Shown: positions 26,049-35,170 of the stretch, in pieces
How positions within the stretch are numbered: the stretch's first letter is position 1
Layout: each line of letters begins with the position of its first letter
DNA from: Terriglobia bacterium
GTDB taxonomy: Bacteria; Acidobacteriota; Terriglobia; Terriglobales; Acidobacteriaceae
DNA length: 64,000 nucleotides
NCBI GenBank assembly: GCA_020072585.1
Contig: JAIQGL010000011.1
Coordinates: 186,001-250,000, forward strand
Reading direction: 5' to 3'
Notes under the pieces: generated by a model
Told to the model about the DNA's origin: nothing
The model's input: only the letters and a program-made list of their open reading frames with translations
The model's database searches: none
Translations under genes and position numbers: made by a program

Positions 26049-27674
26049 ATGGCTAACAAGCATGTGCTTTTTCGAGCAGAAGCCCGCGAGAAAGTCCTTC
26101 ATGGAGCTGGCCTTATCACAGATGCAGTTCGTGTAACCCTTGGGCCGAAATCCAAATGTGTCCTCATTGAGAAAAAATGGGGCAAGCCCCTGGTCTGCAA
26201 CGATGGGGTCACCATCGCGAAGGAATTCCAATTGGCGGATGCAGAAGAAAACCTGGGCGCGCAGATGATGCGCGAGGCCGCAGAGCGCACGGGCGACGCT
26301 GTGGGAGACGGCACAAGCACCTCTACCGTTCTGGCCTATGCGCTCTACGCTGACGGTGTGCGCAATGTCGCCGCCGGCGCAAGCGCCATTGACATCAAAC
26401 GTGGGTTAGATCGAGGGCTGAAAGTCGCCGTCGAAGCTCTCAAAGGGCTGTCACGCCCGGTCAAGTCTTCCCTCGAAAAAGCGCAGGTGGCGACCATCTC
26501 CGCTCACAATGATGGTGTGATCGGCCAACTCGTGGCCGATGCAATTGAGAAGGTTGGATCCGACGGTGTGGTATCGGTTGAGGAGACCAAGGGCACGGAA
26601 ACCACGATTGAACTGGTTGAAGGAATGCAGTTTGATCGTGGCTTTCTCTCACCCTATTTCATCACCGATCCGCAAAGGATGGAAGTGGTTCTTGAACAAC
26701 CGATGGTATTGCTCTACGAGCACAAGATCAGCGCTATCAAGGACCTGCTGCCTTTGCTGGAGCAGGTGGTCAAAGCCGGAAGCCCGTTGTTGATTATCGC
26801 GGAAGATGTGGAAGGCGAATCATTGGCGACCATGGTCATCAACAAGCTGCGAGGCACGTTGCCGGTGGCTGCCGTCAAAAGCCCGGGATTCGGAGACCGG
26901 CGCAAGGAGATGCTGCAAGACATGGCCATTCTCCTCGGTGGCCACGTTATTTCAGAAGAGTTGGGAATCAAGCTGGAGAATGTCACTCTGGACCAGTTGG
27001 GAAAGTGCAAGCGGGTCGTGCTCAACAAAGAAACCACCACCTTGATTGGCGGCGAGGGCAAGAAGGAAGAGATCGAGGGGCGAAAGAACGAACTGCGCAA
27101 GCAAATCGAGGAGACCAAATCTGACTACGATAAGGAAAAACTGCAGGAACGTCTGGCTAAGATCTCCGGTGGTGTAGCGGTGGTGCATGTGGGCGCAGCC
27201 TCAGAGTCAGAGTTGAAGAATCGCAAAGAAGCTTTTGACGATGCGATCAGTGCAACCAGAGCTGCTATCCAGGAAGGCATCGTCCCGGGTGGGGGACTGG
27301 CGTTGTTAAAGCTCATTCCCTCGATTGAAGCCGCCGAACTTCATGCCGAAGGGGACGAACTCACAGGCCTGCGCATCCTCAGACGCGCCCTTGAAGCGCC
27401 AACCCGCCAGATTGCGGAAAACTCCGGTGCAGATGGAGGCGTTGTGGTCGACAAGATGCGCAACAGCTCCGGGAATGTTGGGTTCGACGCTGCCAAGGGG
27501 GAGTATCTCGACTTGGTGCAGGCGGGCATCATTGATCCGACCAAAGTTGTACGCGTCGGACTGGAAAACGCAGTTTCGGTTGCAGGCGTGCTGCTCCTTG
27601 CAGAAGCTACGTTAACCGAGATTCCCGAGAAAAAAGAGGAGCCGCATCGTACGACCGGCGACATGGAATACTAA
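26049..27674 (+). CDS. groEL: GroEL-type chaperonin, stand-alone copy
   Basis: The 541-residue chaperonin has the ATP site [11 protein letters not shown] (about 86-96; consensus DGTTTATVLA), the VTLGPK block at 27-32, and [21 protein letters not shown] with the catalytic aspartate. The C-terminus ends HRTTGDMEY instead of the Gly-Met repeats of housekeeping GroEL. No groES adjoins. Changes in the most conserved loops ([22 protein letters not shown]) suggest an accessory paralog. GAAGGAGG precedes the ATG. Stress or hypoxia control is inferred from the palindrome upstream and the surrounding genes. Confidence 0.95.
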   Translation: MANKHVLFRAEAREKVLHGAGLITDAVRVTLGPKSKCVLIEKKWGKPLVCNDGVTIAKEFQLADAEENLGAQMMREAAERTGDAVGDGTSTSTVLAYALYADGVRNVAAGASAIDIKRGLDRGLKVAVEALKGLSRPVKSSLEKAQVATISAHNDGVIGQLVADAIEKVGSDGVVSVEETKGTETTIELVEGMQFDRGFLSPYFITDPQRMEVVLEQPMVLLYEHKISAIKDLLPLLEQVVKAGSPLLIIAEDVEGESLATMVINKLRGTLPVAAVKSPGFGDRRKEMLQDMAILLGGHVISEELGIKLENVTLDQLGKCKRVVLNKETTTLIGGEGKKEEIEGRKNELRKQIEETKSDYDKEKLQERLAKISGGVAVVHVGAASESELKNRKEAFDDAISATRAAIQEGIVPGGGLALLKLIPSIEAAELHAEGDELTGLRILRRALEAPTRQIAENSGADGGVVVDKMRNSSGNVGFDAAKGEYLDLVQAGIIDPTKVVRVGLENAVSVAGVLLLAEATLTEIPEKKEEPHRTTGDMEY

Positions 27675-27770
27675 ATCCGGGGGATTCATCTCATGATGCG
27701 CCCCAAGTATGAGGGGGCAGTTCGCTGACGTGACTCCGGGCAGATAACACCTGAAGGCTTATTTTTGAGT

Positions 27771-28238
27771 TTACGAGGAAGATCTCTTGTATTTTCCCAT
27801 CAGCTCGGTCTGAGCTAGAATGTGCCCTTTCATCGCAGCCTCCAAATCGGATTTGCCGGCGCCAGCCTTCAGATTGACCTCACGATCAAGAGCGTACATG
27901 CGGAAGTAATAGCGGTGGGTCCCGGAAGGCGGACAAGGCCCGGTGTATCCGAGGCGCCCACCATCATTTGCTCCCTGGACACCACCTCCGGTCACTCTCT
28001 CTCGCTTAGGAACGTTCTCTTCAAGTTGAGTCACGCTTGAGGGAATGGCATAGATCACCCAATGCGTGTAGCCGCCTGGCCGCGGAGCATCAGGGTCATG
28101 CACGATCAATGCAAAGGACTTGGTACCGTTTGGGGTTCCTCTCCAAGAGAGTGGCGGAGAAATATTGTCACCATCACAGGTAAACCTCTGCGGTATGTCG
28201 CCTTCGGCTTTGAATGCCGTGCTCGTCAAATGAAACAT
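27771..28238 (-). CDS. PEBP family protein (YbhB/YbcL, Raf-kinase-inhibitor-like)
   Basis: From the ATG at 28238 with AGAGGT upstream, the 155 residues match bacterial phosphatidylethanolamine-binding proteins: FTCDGDNISPPLSW, IVHDPDAPRPGGYTHWVIYAIP, and the GYTGPCPPSGTHRYYFRMYALD block. Known relatives bind small anions or lipids and their bacterial role is poorly defined. The alternative start at 28340 would add 34 unsupported residues. A palindrome lies 122 bp upstream. Confidence 0.9.
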   Translation of the reverse strand: MFHLTSTAFKAEGDIPQRFTCDGDNISPPLSWRGTPNGTKSFALIVHDPDAPRPGGYTHWVIYAIPSSVTQLEENVPKRERVTGGGVQGANDGGRLGYTGPCPPSGTHRYYFRMYALDREVNLKAGAGKSDLEAAMKGHILAQTELMGKYKRSSS

Positions 28239-28360
28239 GGGCGCACCTCTTTGATCGTTTTGATTATCGGTTTGGCCGGAAGGTTGGACAAACGGCTGCC
28301 ACGCAGAGATCTCGGTTACAGAGTGATCAATGCATCCCAAATCAGTCTAAGGTGACGCGA

Positions 28361-28376
28361 TGTGATGCTGGTCACT
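28361..28376. promoter_or_regulatory. CRP/FNR-type site, TGTGA-N6-TCACT
   Basis: TGTGATGCTGGTCACT lies between the divergent PEBP gene (122 bp) and the universal stress protein gene (187 bp) and could serve either. Confidence 0.6.
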
Positions 28377-28563
28377 GCTGGAGTGAGATCCGGGCAGAAT
28401 CATCGTAATGGGGCGTTTCCTGGTGACATTGTTCGGCATCAGGCAATAAACGCCACCGAACTCCGGAAACCATGGCCGTAATTTATGTGCCTCCTAAACT
28501 GTGCGCACCGGAAGAAAGGCAACCCGGCATCCAGTGACAGTTTCACGGGGAATCGAGGTCAAT

Positions 28564-29478
28564 ATGTTAACGAGTGTAAGCCAACGTTTAATTGAATTTA
28601 AGCGGATAGCGGTCCTGACGGACCTGGAGAGCAATTCAGAGAAGATGGTTCGTTACGCGGCTTCGTTGGCGCGCTGGTATGGATCCGAGTTATTGCTCGT
28701 TCATGCCTACGCGCCGGAGTCCTCCATGGCAATCCCTTCTCAGCCGCTCCCGGTTTGGCCCGCAAGCGGATTGCCTCCCAAACAAGATGCGGAACAGAAA
28801 ATCAAGGCTCTGACCGACAAGCTGAACCTGCATGACCTCCGGACGAAAGCCATGATCCGCGAGACTAGTATTGGACGGATTCTGGACGAGGTGGACGAAT
28901 GCCGCCCAAGCCTATTGGTGCTGGCCACCCATGGACGCGAGGGAGTCGCAAAGTGGCTGGTTGGTTCGATTGCCGAGGAAGTGTTCAGAAGAGTGCAATG
29001 GCCTGTCCTGATTCTAGGACCTGGTTGTTCGCAAACAGAATCGGCGCCTCAGAAACAGTTCGAACGAGTTCTATATGCCACGGATATGTCGGCAGTTTCC
29101 TTGACGGCATTGCAGTATGCGTCCGGAATCTCTCACGATCATGAGGCACAACTCATTGCTTTGTATGTTGAGCCTGATCCAAAACTGGGATTCTCATTCA
29201 ATCGGGTCATGGCCCAACAAAAACTGGAGGACTGGCTGCAGGACCATATTGATGGCATGTCTGCGGCATTGATCGGCGCCCATTGCCTGGTCGATGTCGG
29301 CAAGCCGGGAACCAGGATTGTAGAGGTGGCAGCGCAGCAGCAGGCTGATCTTGTGGTCATCGGCGCTCGTGGGTTAGGTGGCATTTCCGGACCAGCGAGT
29401 CATTTCATCGGCGGTACAGCTTATGAGATCAGTTGTTGCTCGAAATGCCCGGTCCTGATTGTGCCTCAACCACGCTAG
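28564..29478 (+). CDS. Universal stress protein with two Usp domains
   Basis: From the ATG at 28564 (GAGGT upstream) the protein has 304 residues in two Usp domains. Domain 1 ends LVLATHGREGVAKWLVGSIAEEVFRRVQWPVLILGP and domain 2 ends LVVIGARGLGGISGPASHFIGGTAYEISCCSKCPVLIVPQ. Both keep the G-x2-G-x9-G(S/T)-type nucleotide loop, at least in outline. It is closely similar in layout to the protein at 57297 (shared LPVWP segment and the KLEDWL helix), so the two are paralogs. An open frame from 28501 adds an unlikely leader. Confidence 0.92.
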   Translation: MLTSVSQRLIEFKRIAVLTDLESNSEKMVRYAASLARWYGSELLLVHAYAPESSMAIPSQPLPVWPASGLPPKQDAEQKIKALTDKLNLHDLRTKAMIRETSIGRILDEVDECRPSLLVLATHGREGVAKWLVGSIAEEVFRRVQWPVLILGPGCSQTESAPQKQFERVLYATDMSAVSLTALQYASGISHDHEAQLIALYVEPDPKLGFSFNRVMAQQKLEDWLQDHIDGMSAALIGAHCLVDVGKPGTRIVEVAAQQQADLVVIGARGLGGISGPASHFIGGTAYEISCCSKCPVLIVPQPR

Positions 29479-29549
29479 ATATTGCCAGCGTAGCTGTCGT
29501 CGCTGAGCGGCTTTCTGTTGTGCCGTGCATGCCCGGGCGTGTGGATGGC

Positions 29550-31304
29550 TCATGCCGCACCAGAGCGCCGACTCTCGTTGACAACGTGTTCCACCGGCAT
29601 CGCCTTCTTGCCTTCAAAGTATGCATCTGAGATGTATTGCGAAAGCATTCGCTGCGTGTTGAAGAAAGAGCCGTTGAGGGCGATGGCGAGGCGCATGACT
29701 TCAGCATAGGCGGCGGGACGGCCATAGAACATCGGCACGATGATCTTCTCCAACTTGTGGTATAGAGAAGCGATCTCATCCGCTGAAGTCTCTGGAATTT
29801 CCTCGCGTCCGATGTCCCAGCCCGTTGCACCTTCGACGTGTCCTTCGAGCCACCATCCATCAGGAACACTAAAGCTGGGCACTCCGTTCAGCGCCGCTTT
29901 CATGCCGCTTGTGCCGGATGCTTCATGTGGTCGCTCCGGTGTATTGAGCCATAGATCCGAACCGCTCGTCAGTAGAGAGGCCCACCGCATGTCATAGTTC
30001 TCCACATAAACAGAACGGACCGCATTCTTCAGGGCTGCCATCGCCGCAAAGACATGACGAATCTGCTCCTTTCCTTGTTCATCCTGTGGGTGCGCCTTAC
30101 CGCCATAGATGATTTGAAAAGGCCCCACGTTGCGGGCAATGGATCTAAGTCGCTCGAGGTCGGAGAACAAGAGGTCCGCGCGTTTGTACGCAGTTGCACG
30201 GCGCGCGAAACCAACAGTCAATACGTTGGCATCAAGCTGGACGCCTGTCGCACGTGCTACTTCCCCGATGAGCGCGCTCTTGGTTTGAGCGTGGGCGTCT
30301 TGAATTTCCTTTAGAGGGATGCCGATTGCATAGCGGAAATAAAGATTGTCGCGGCGCCATTCCGGAATGTGCCGGTCATAGAGCTCCTGGAATGGTGGTG
30401 ATGCCCAGGTGCCGGCGTGCACACCATTGGTAATGGCCCGGATCGAGTACTCGGGAAACATACCCCGTGACACTTCGCCATGTTGCATGGCCACACCATT
30501 GATGTAGTGAGAACAGCGCAAGCCTAAGTCAGTCATGTTGAGCACTTTGCCGCCCAGACAGCCGGCCCTTTCCAAGGCGGTGGTGCGATCGTTACCTAGG
30601 ACGCGTCGCACGACGTCGCTTGAAAACTGGTCGTGACCGGCGGGCACCGGGGTATGGGTTGTAAAAACGCATTTCTTGCGCACGAAGGCAAGGTCCTGCG
30701 CAGATGCCTCTGCTGGGGATCGTCCCGCAACATGTTCTTCCAAAAGCGCGAGCGTCAGTAGCGCCGGGTGTCCTTCATTCATGTGGTACGTCATGAGGTG
30801 ATGATGCCCCAACTGGCGCAACATCGCGATTCCGCCGATACCCAAGACCGCTTCCTGGCAGAGACGATAGTGCTCGTCACCACCATACAACTGGTCTGTG
30901 ATGGTCTGAATAAAAGAAGGGTTTTCTGGAAGGGCTGTGTCCAGGAGATATACAGGAACGGAATGCCCGCTACAACCGCGGATGGTATATTGCCATGCCC
31001 GTATCGAGATCTTTTGCCCTTCGAGGACAAGAAAAGAGCGTGCCTCGAGCGGCTGCAAGACTTGTTCGGGGGTCCAGACTGACGGGGTCTCGGATTGATT
31101 TCCATGCGCATCGAGATGTTGCTCAAAGTATCCCTTGCGGTGCAGTAACGTCACTCCCGCCATCGGTAAGCCCATATCGGCGGCAGAACGCAGGGTGTCA
31201 CCAGCCAGAATCCCCAATCCGCCCGCAAAAGTCGGCAGGCCTGCCTCCAGAGCGATCTCCATAGAAAAGTATGCCGCACCAAGTGGATGAGAGTTCATTG
31301 TCAT
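29550..31304 (-). CDS. glgP: Alpha-glucan phosphorylase (GlgP family, TIGR02094-like)
   Basis: The 584-residue enzyme should release glucose-1-phosphate from glycogen or maltodextrin using pyridoxal phosphate. Motifs include YFSMEIALEAGLPTFAGGLGILAGDTL near the start, YHMNEGHPA, FTTHTPVPAGHDQF, NGVHAGTW and, near the C-terminus, RPHEASGTSGMKAALNGVPS containing the PLP lysine. The length is that of the short actinobacterial/acidobacterial type rather than the 800-residue type. It converges with the stress protein gene. The truncated NAD-salvage remnant lies upstream on the same strand. Confidence 0.93.
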   Translation of the reverse strand: MTMNSHPLGAAYFSMEIALEAGLPTFAGGLGILAGDTLRSAADMGLPMAGVTLLHRKGYFEQHLDAHGNQSETPSVWTPEQVLQPLEARSFLVLEGQKISIRAWQYTIRGCSGHSVPVYLLDTALPENPSFIQTITDQLYGGDEHYRLCQEAVLGIGGIAMLRQLGHHHLMTYHMNEGHPALLTLALLEEHVAGRSPAEASAQDLAFVRKKCVFTTHTPVPAGHDQFSSDVVRRVLGNDRTTALERAGCLGGKVLNMTDLGLRCSHYINGVAMQHGEVSRGMFPEYSIRAITNGVHAGTWASPPFQELYDRHIPEWRRDNLYFRYAIGIPLKEIQDAHAQTKSALIGEVARATGVQLDANVLTVGFARRATAYKRADLLFSDLERLRSIARNVGPFQIIYGGKAHPQDEQGKEQIRHVFAAMAALKNAVRSVYVENYDMRWASLLTSGSDLWLNTPERPHEASGTSGMKAALNGVPSFSVPDGWWLEGHVEGATGWDIGREEIPETSADEIASLYHKLEKIIVPMFYGRPAAYAEVMRLAIALNGSFFNTQRMLSQYISDAYFEGKKAMPVEHVVNESRRSGAA

Positions 31305-31375
31305 CTAAGCACCTACCGTTCTTTCCACATTTCGATCTGCATTGGTTCTCAAAACTCCCACCGCTCTGGGAGTAT

Positions 31376-31618
31376 TCACGCTGAAAGCGCACCTGGAGTA
31401 ACAAGAGCTAGTGCTTGTGCTGTTGTGAGCAGCCGGCGCCGCGCGACCGCAATTGTTCCAGGATCTCTCGTGGCGTATGAAGCTGAGGCTTTCGGCGGCA
31501 GATGGCGGACAAAGAATTCGAAAATAGCTCGCGCCGGGAAATAGTTCTGGAAGTAGCCCGCCATGGTGAGTTCATAGAGGCCGGTGTGGAAGCCGGAGTG
31601 TGTTCCGCGGAGACCCAT
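31376..31618 (-). pseudogene. Internally deleted copy of the NAD-salvage fusion
   Basis: The 80-residue frame from the ATG at 31618 (GAGGT upstream) begins like the fusion at 22105: TGLYELTMAGYFQNYFPARA and FEFFVRHLPP match its residues 17-48. It then jumps to RRLLTTAQALALVTPGALSA, which matches the last 20 residues of the nicotinamidase end (671-690). About 600 residues are missing, while start, frame and stop remain. It must be inactive as an enzyme. A palindrome lies upstream at 31757. Confidence 0.75.
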
Positions 31619-31756
31619 ATGGAAACCTCGCCAGGCAGGCACTTTGTTTTTGATGATTGGCTCCAAGTTATAACGAACTCCCGGTACGGGAGCAGCTGAA
31701 GTCCGTATCCTTTCGGAACCTTCACTGAAATTCTTCTTTACGGCAGCGATCGCGTA

Positions 31757-31772
31757 TGTGACCTGGGTCACT
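31757..31772. promoter_or_regulatory. CRP/FNR-type site, TGTGA-N6-TCACT
   Basis: TGTGACCTGGGTCACT lies 138 bp upstream of the deleted NAD-salvage copy. A half-site repeat (GGGTCACTGCTGAT) follows directly at 31780. Confidence 0.55.
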
Positions 31773-31786
31773 GCTGATTGGGTCAC

Positions 31787-32121
31787 TGCTGATCAAGAGA
31801 AGTCGAGGCACCCAGGGCACGAAGGGAACGGAGCTGCGGCGGCGACTGGTGAGCAATCTGCACCAAAAGGTACGATATACAGGTCTTGAATTCGGTTTTC
31901 GGCTTCATCGTCCCTGATATGAAGAATCTTCGGTAGCGATTGCCGTTGAAATGTCACTGTTTCGCCACTTACCACTAAGTGGCGTAAACCTTGTTTTAGA
32001 CAGTTATGCACGCGGGTGAGAGAATTGCGACAAATGGAAGAATGGCACATCCCGTATGCCTGGAGAGAATCTTTGAAAATGTTAGTATTCCGTGGCAAGC
32101 TTTCATCGAATCGAAACGAAA
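31787..32121. other. Intergenic region with a strong inverted repeat
   Basis: No convincing gene. At 31959-31989, CGCCACTTA pairs perfectly with TAAGTGGCG around CCAC, extended by GTTT/AAAC with one bulge. No T-run follows, so it is more likely an operator or RNA hairpin than a terminator. A minus-strand frame of 101 residues (31793-32098) is not recognisable. Confidence 0.5.
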
Positions 32122-32862
32122 ATGTTTAGCAATGCTCCGAATTGGCGGCTGTATCGTTTTCCCCGCAAGCTCCGGTCTGCACGAGCATTTGCAGTGGTGT
32201 CTGGCTTGCTGCTGGCAGCGAGCGTGCCAACAGATTTTTTCTGCTCTGTGGCGCGCGCACAGCAGACTGATCCGGCGTCCCCTGTAGTGGTTCAGCCAGG
32301 TGCGCCAGGTAAGCCGAGCACGAGGTTGCCGCCGTCCGCAACGGCAAAGCTGCCGCCACGCTCGCAAGCGGAAGTGGAGTTCATGCAAGAAATGATCCTG
32401 CATCATGCGCAAGCGGTAGAGATGACGGCACTGATTTTGTCGCATACTGGGGACAAGGATCTGCGGTCGCTGGGGGCGCGCATCAGTAGCTCGCAGTCAG
32501 ACGAGATCAAGTTTATGAGGCGCTGGCTGGCGGCCCGTGGAGAACCAGTTTCCATGCCGATGCCGGGAATGCGGGGCATGGACAGCCATCCAATGGCCCT
32601 TATGCCCGGTATGCTTACCTCGGCACAGATGGAGGCGTTGCGGAAGGCGAAGGACACCGAGTTCGACCATTTATTCTTGACAGGAATGATTCAGCACCAC
32701 AATGGCGCTTTGACCATGGTGAAGGATTTGTTCGACACCGCGGGCGCGGGACAGGATGCCGAGCTGTTCGACTTTGCGACGGATGCGGACAATACTCAAC
32801 GAGCCGAGATCAGGATTATGCAGACAATGTTGGAGAAAAAATTTCCGGAGGAGAAACAATGA
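32122..32862 (+). CDS. Exported DUF305 protein
   Basis: From an ATG at 32122 (or 32092) the protein starts with basic residues and a hydrophobic signal (AFAVVSGLLLAASVPTDFF, cleavage likely near ARA-QQ). The DUF305 domain follows with its paired histidine-methionine motifs: FMQEMILHHAQAVEM, DEIKFMRRWL, FDHLFLTGMIQHHNGALTM and IRIMQTML. A Met-rich insertion (SMPMPGMRGMD...MALMPGM) suggests copper binding in the periplasm. The stop overlaps the next start (ATGA), so it is coupled to the LVIVD-type protein. Confidence 0.88.
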   Translation: MFSNAPNWRLYRFPRKLRSARAFAVVSGLLLAASVPTDFFCSVARAQQTDPASPVVVQPGAPGKPSTRLPPSATAKLPPRSQAEVEFMQEMILHHAQAVEMTALILSHTGDKDLRSLGARISSSQSDEIKFMRRWLAARGEPVSMPMPGMRGMDSHPMALMPGMLTSAQMEALRKAKDTEFDHLFLTGMIQHHNGALTMVKDLFDTAGAGQDAELFDFATDADNTQRAEIRIMQTMLEKKFPEEKQ

Positions 32863-34874
32863 ACCGAGTGCAAGGTCTTGCTATTCGCATGGCGGTTATC
32901 GCAATCATTTTATTTCCCGGGGTGAGCCGACCGCAGTCACAGGCGCAGACGCCTGCGCCTCCACCGCCCGCGCAGCAACCCGCGGAGGAAGAACGGAATC
33001 CATTTGCTCCGGAGCCCGCTCCTGTGCTGCCACCGGGCATGACGGGGGCGGATGCAAACGATCCGCGCGCCAAGCTGGCTCCGGGCCTCTATGACGCTGG
33101 TGAAGCATCGCTGGGGTTGAAGCACCTTGTGCTTGTCAGGAAGCCTGAAGCATTTCAACTCGGGACCGCTGATCCTGACGACCCAAAGGTGCAGAAGACG
33201 CTGGGTCGGCTCGGCATGAGCGATACCTCAAAGATGCCGAAGCCGATGCAGCTGGTGCGCGCGCAGCTTGCTTTCGCGAACTCGGATTTTGCATTCCAGG
33301 GCAACCACCTGTTTCAGGGGAATTTTTATGGTGTGAGTATCTATGACATTTCCAAGCCGGCAAATGCCAGGTTGCTGACTTCTCTGGTGTGCCCTGGCGG
33401 ACAGGGTGATGTGTCAGTGTATAAAAACCTGCTGTTCATGTCGGTGGAGGCGCCGAATGGACGTCTGGATTGTGGCACGGAGGGCTTTCCGCCGGAGCCT
33501 CCCCCGCCCGCAGGCCAGGAAAAAGAAAACAGACGCCGCCCGCCGGTAGCGCAAAAGGACCGTTTCCGCGGCGTGAGAATCTTTGACATCTCCGACATCA
33601 GAAATCCCAGGCAAGTCGCGGCGGTGCAGACGTGCCGCGGATCACACACGCATACCCTGGTGGTCGATCCGAACGACAAAAACAATGTTTACATATACGT
33701 GTCAGGCACGTCGTTTGTGCGTCAGCCGGAAGAACTGGCCGGATGCTCAGGTGAAAAGCCGGACAAAGACCCGAATACAGCGCTGTTTCGTATCGAAGTG
33801 ATCAAGGTTCCGGTGGCTGCGCCGCAGGACGCGAAAGTGGTGTCCAGCCCTCGGGTATTTATCGATGCCCGGACAAACGCGATGAACGGCCTGAATAATG
33901 GCGGCACTCATGGCAAGCCTGGCTCGGAGAAGCCGAAAGATACGGACCAATGCCATGACATCACGGTGTATTCGGCGATCGGGTTAGCGGCGGGTGCGTG
34001 CTCCGGAAATGGAATCTTGCTCGACATCAAGGACCCGGTTCATCCAAAGCGCGTGGATGCAGTGAACGATCCGAACTATTCGTATTGGCATTCGGCTTCG
34101 TTCTCGAACGATGGGAGCAAAGTCGTGTTTACTGACGAGTGGGGCGGCGGCCTGGGGGCGCGATGCCGTCCGAACGATCCGAACAAGTGGGGCGCGGACG
34201 CCATCTTTGGTCTGAGCAACGACAAACTGACTTTCGAGAACTATTACAAGATGCCGGCTGCGCAGAGCGACGCGGAGAACTGCGTGGCGCACAACGGCTC
34301 TCTGATTCCCGTTCCGGGCCGCGATATTGAAGCGCAGGCCTGGTACCAGGGCGGCATCTCCATCATGGACTTTACTGATGCAGCCCATCCATTTGAAATT
34401 GCCTATTTTGACCGCGGGCCGATTGATCCGAAGGTGCTGGTGCTGGGCGGCGAGTGGTCGGCGTATTGGTACAACGGCTACATTTACGGTTCGGAGATTG
34501 CGCGCGGCCTGGACGTGTTTGAACTGACGCCGACCCAGTTTTTGACCCAGAACGAAATCGACGCGGCAAAGGCGGTTCGGGTCAGTGAGCTGAATGTGCA
34601 GAACCAGCAAAAGATCGAGTGGCCGGCAAAATTGGTCGTCGCGAAGGCGTACGTGGACCAATTGTCCCGGTCGCAGGCCCTGCCGCCGGACAAAATCGCA
34701 GCTCTACAAAAGGCAATTCAAAGCGCGGAGAGTTCGCACATGAACAAGAGTGCGCTGGCGGAGTTGAAGCACCTGGCGCCGTCATTGGCCAAGGACGCCG
34801 GCACGGTTAAAAGCCAGGCAGATGCGACACGGCTACGTGCTTTGGCTGAGATTCTGGAGCATCCAGCAGCGTAA
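32859..34874 (+). CDS. Exported LVIVD-type beta-propeller protein
   Basis: The 671-residue protein has a signal peptide (about 1-30), a Pro/Ala-rich spacer, then beta-propeller-like repeats with phrases such as GVSIYDISKPANARLLTSL, GVRIFDISDIRNPRQVAAV, GILLDIKDPVHPKRVDAV and GISIMDFTDAAHPFEIAYF, which are LVIVD-repeat style. A C-terminal helical tail (about 560-671) follows. Such proteins are extracellular and of unknown function. The ATGA overlap with the DUF305 gene implies a shared role, possibly at a metal-rich surface; that is inference. Confidence 0.82.
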   Translation: MNRVQGLAIRMAVIAIILFPGVSRPQSQAQTPAPPPPAQQPAEEERNPFAPEPAPVLPPGMTGADANDPRAKLAPGLYDAGEASLGLKHLVLVRKPEAFQLGTADPDDPKVQKTLGRLGMSDTSKMPKPMQLVRAQLAFANSDFAFQGNHLFQGNFYGVSIYDISKPANARLLTSLVCPGGQGDVSVYKNLLFMSVEAPNGRLDCGTEGFPPEPPPPAGQEKENRRRPPVAQKDRFRGVRIFDISDIRNPRQVAAVQTCRGSHTHTLVVDPNDKNNVYIYVSGTSFVRQPEELAGCSGEKPDKDPNTALFRIEVIKVPVAAPQDAKVVSSPRVFIDARTNAMNGLNNGGTHGKPGSEKPKDTDQCHDITVYSAIGLAAGACSGNGILLDIKDPVHPKRVDAVNDPNYSYWHSASFSNDGSKVVFTDEWGGGLGARCRPNDPNKWGADAIFGLSNDKLTFENYYKMPAAQSDAENCVAHNGSLIPVPGRDIEAQAWYQGGISIMDFTDAAHPFEIAYFDRGPIDPKVLVLGGEWSAYWYNGYIYGSEIARGLDVFELTPTQFLTQNEIDAAKAVRVSELNVQNQQKIEWPAKLVVAKAYVDQLSRSQALPPDKIAALQKAIQSAESSHMNKSALAELKHLAPSLAKDAGTVKSQADATRLRALAEILEHPAA

Positions 34875-35170
34875 ACTTGAGCCGCCTTGGCGAAATCGCT
34901 GAGAGAGCGAGGGACCTCGCGCGGCCTTTGTTCAGCCGCTGAGCAAAAAGATTCCATCGCCGGCCCCGCGCCCAGCGAAGGTCTGGGCGCTCGAATCGTG
35001 TGCCACCCATCGCTTCATTTGATGCCCAGCCTTTCTGCGGCGGGCCGGATGTGATAACGGAGGAGATGTTGTCCTGAGTATGACTTCTCCTCCTCATGGG
35101 GCTTGCAAACAACCAACTCTCAGGCCTGATAGGGGGTCTTGCGAAGACTCTCGTTCATCAGTTTGCTATT

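Noticed and set aside
31793-32098. 101-residue leftward gene
   Set aside because: No recognisable domain or ribosome site, and it spans the inverted repeat at 31959; probably chance.
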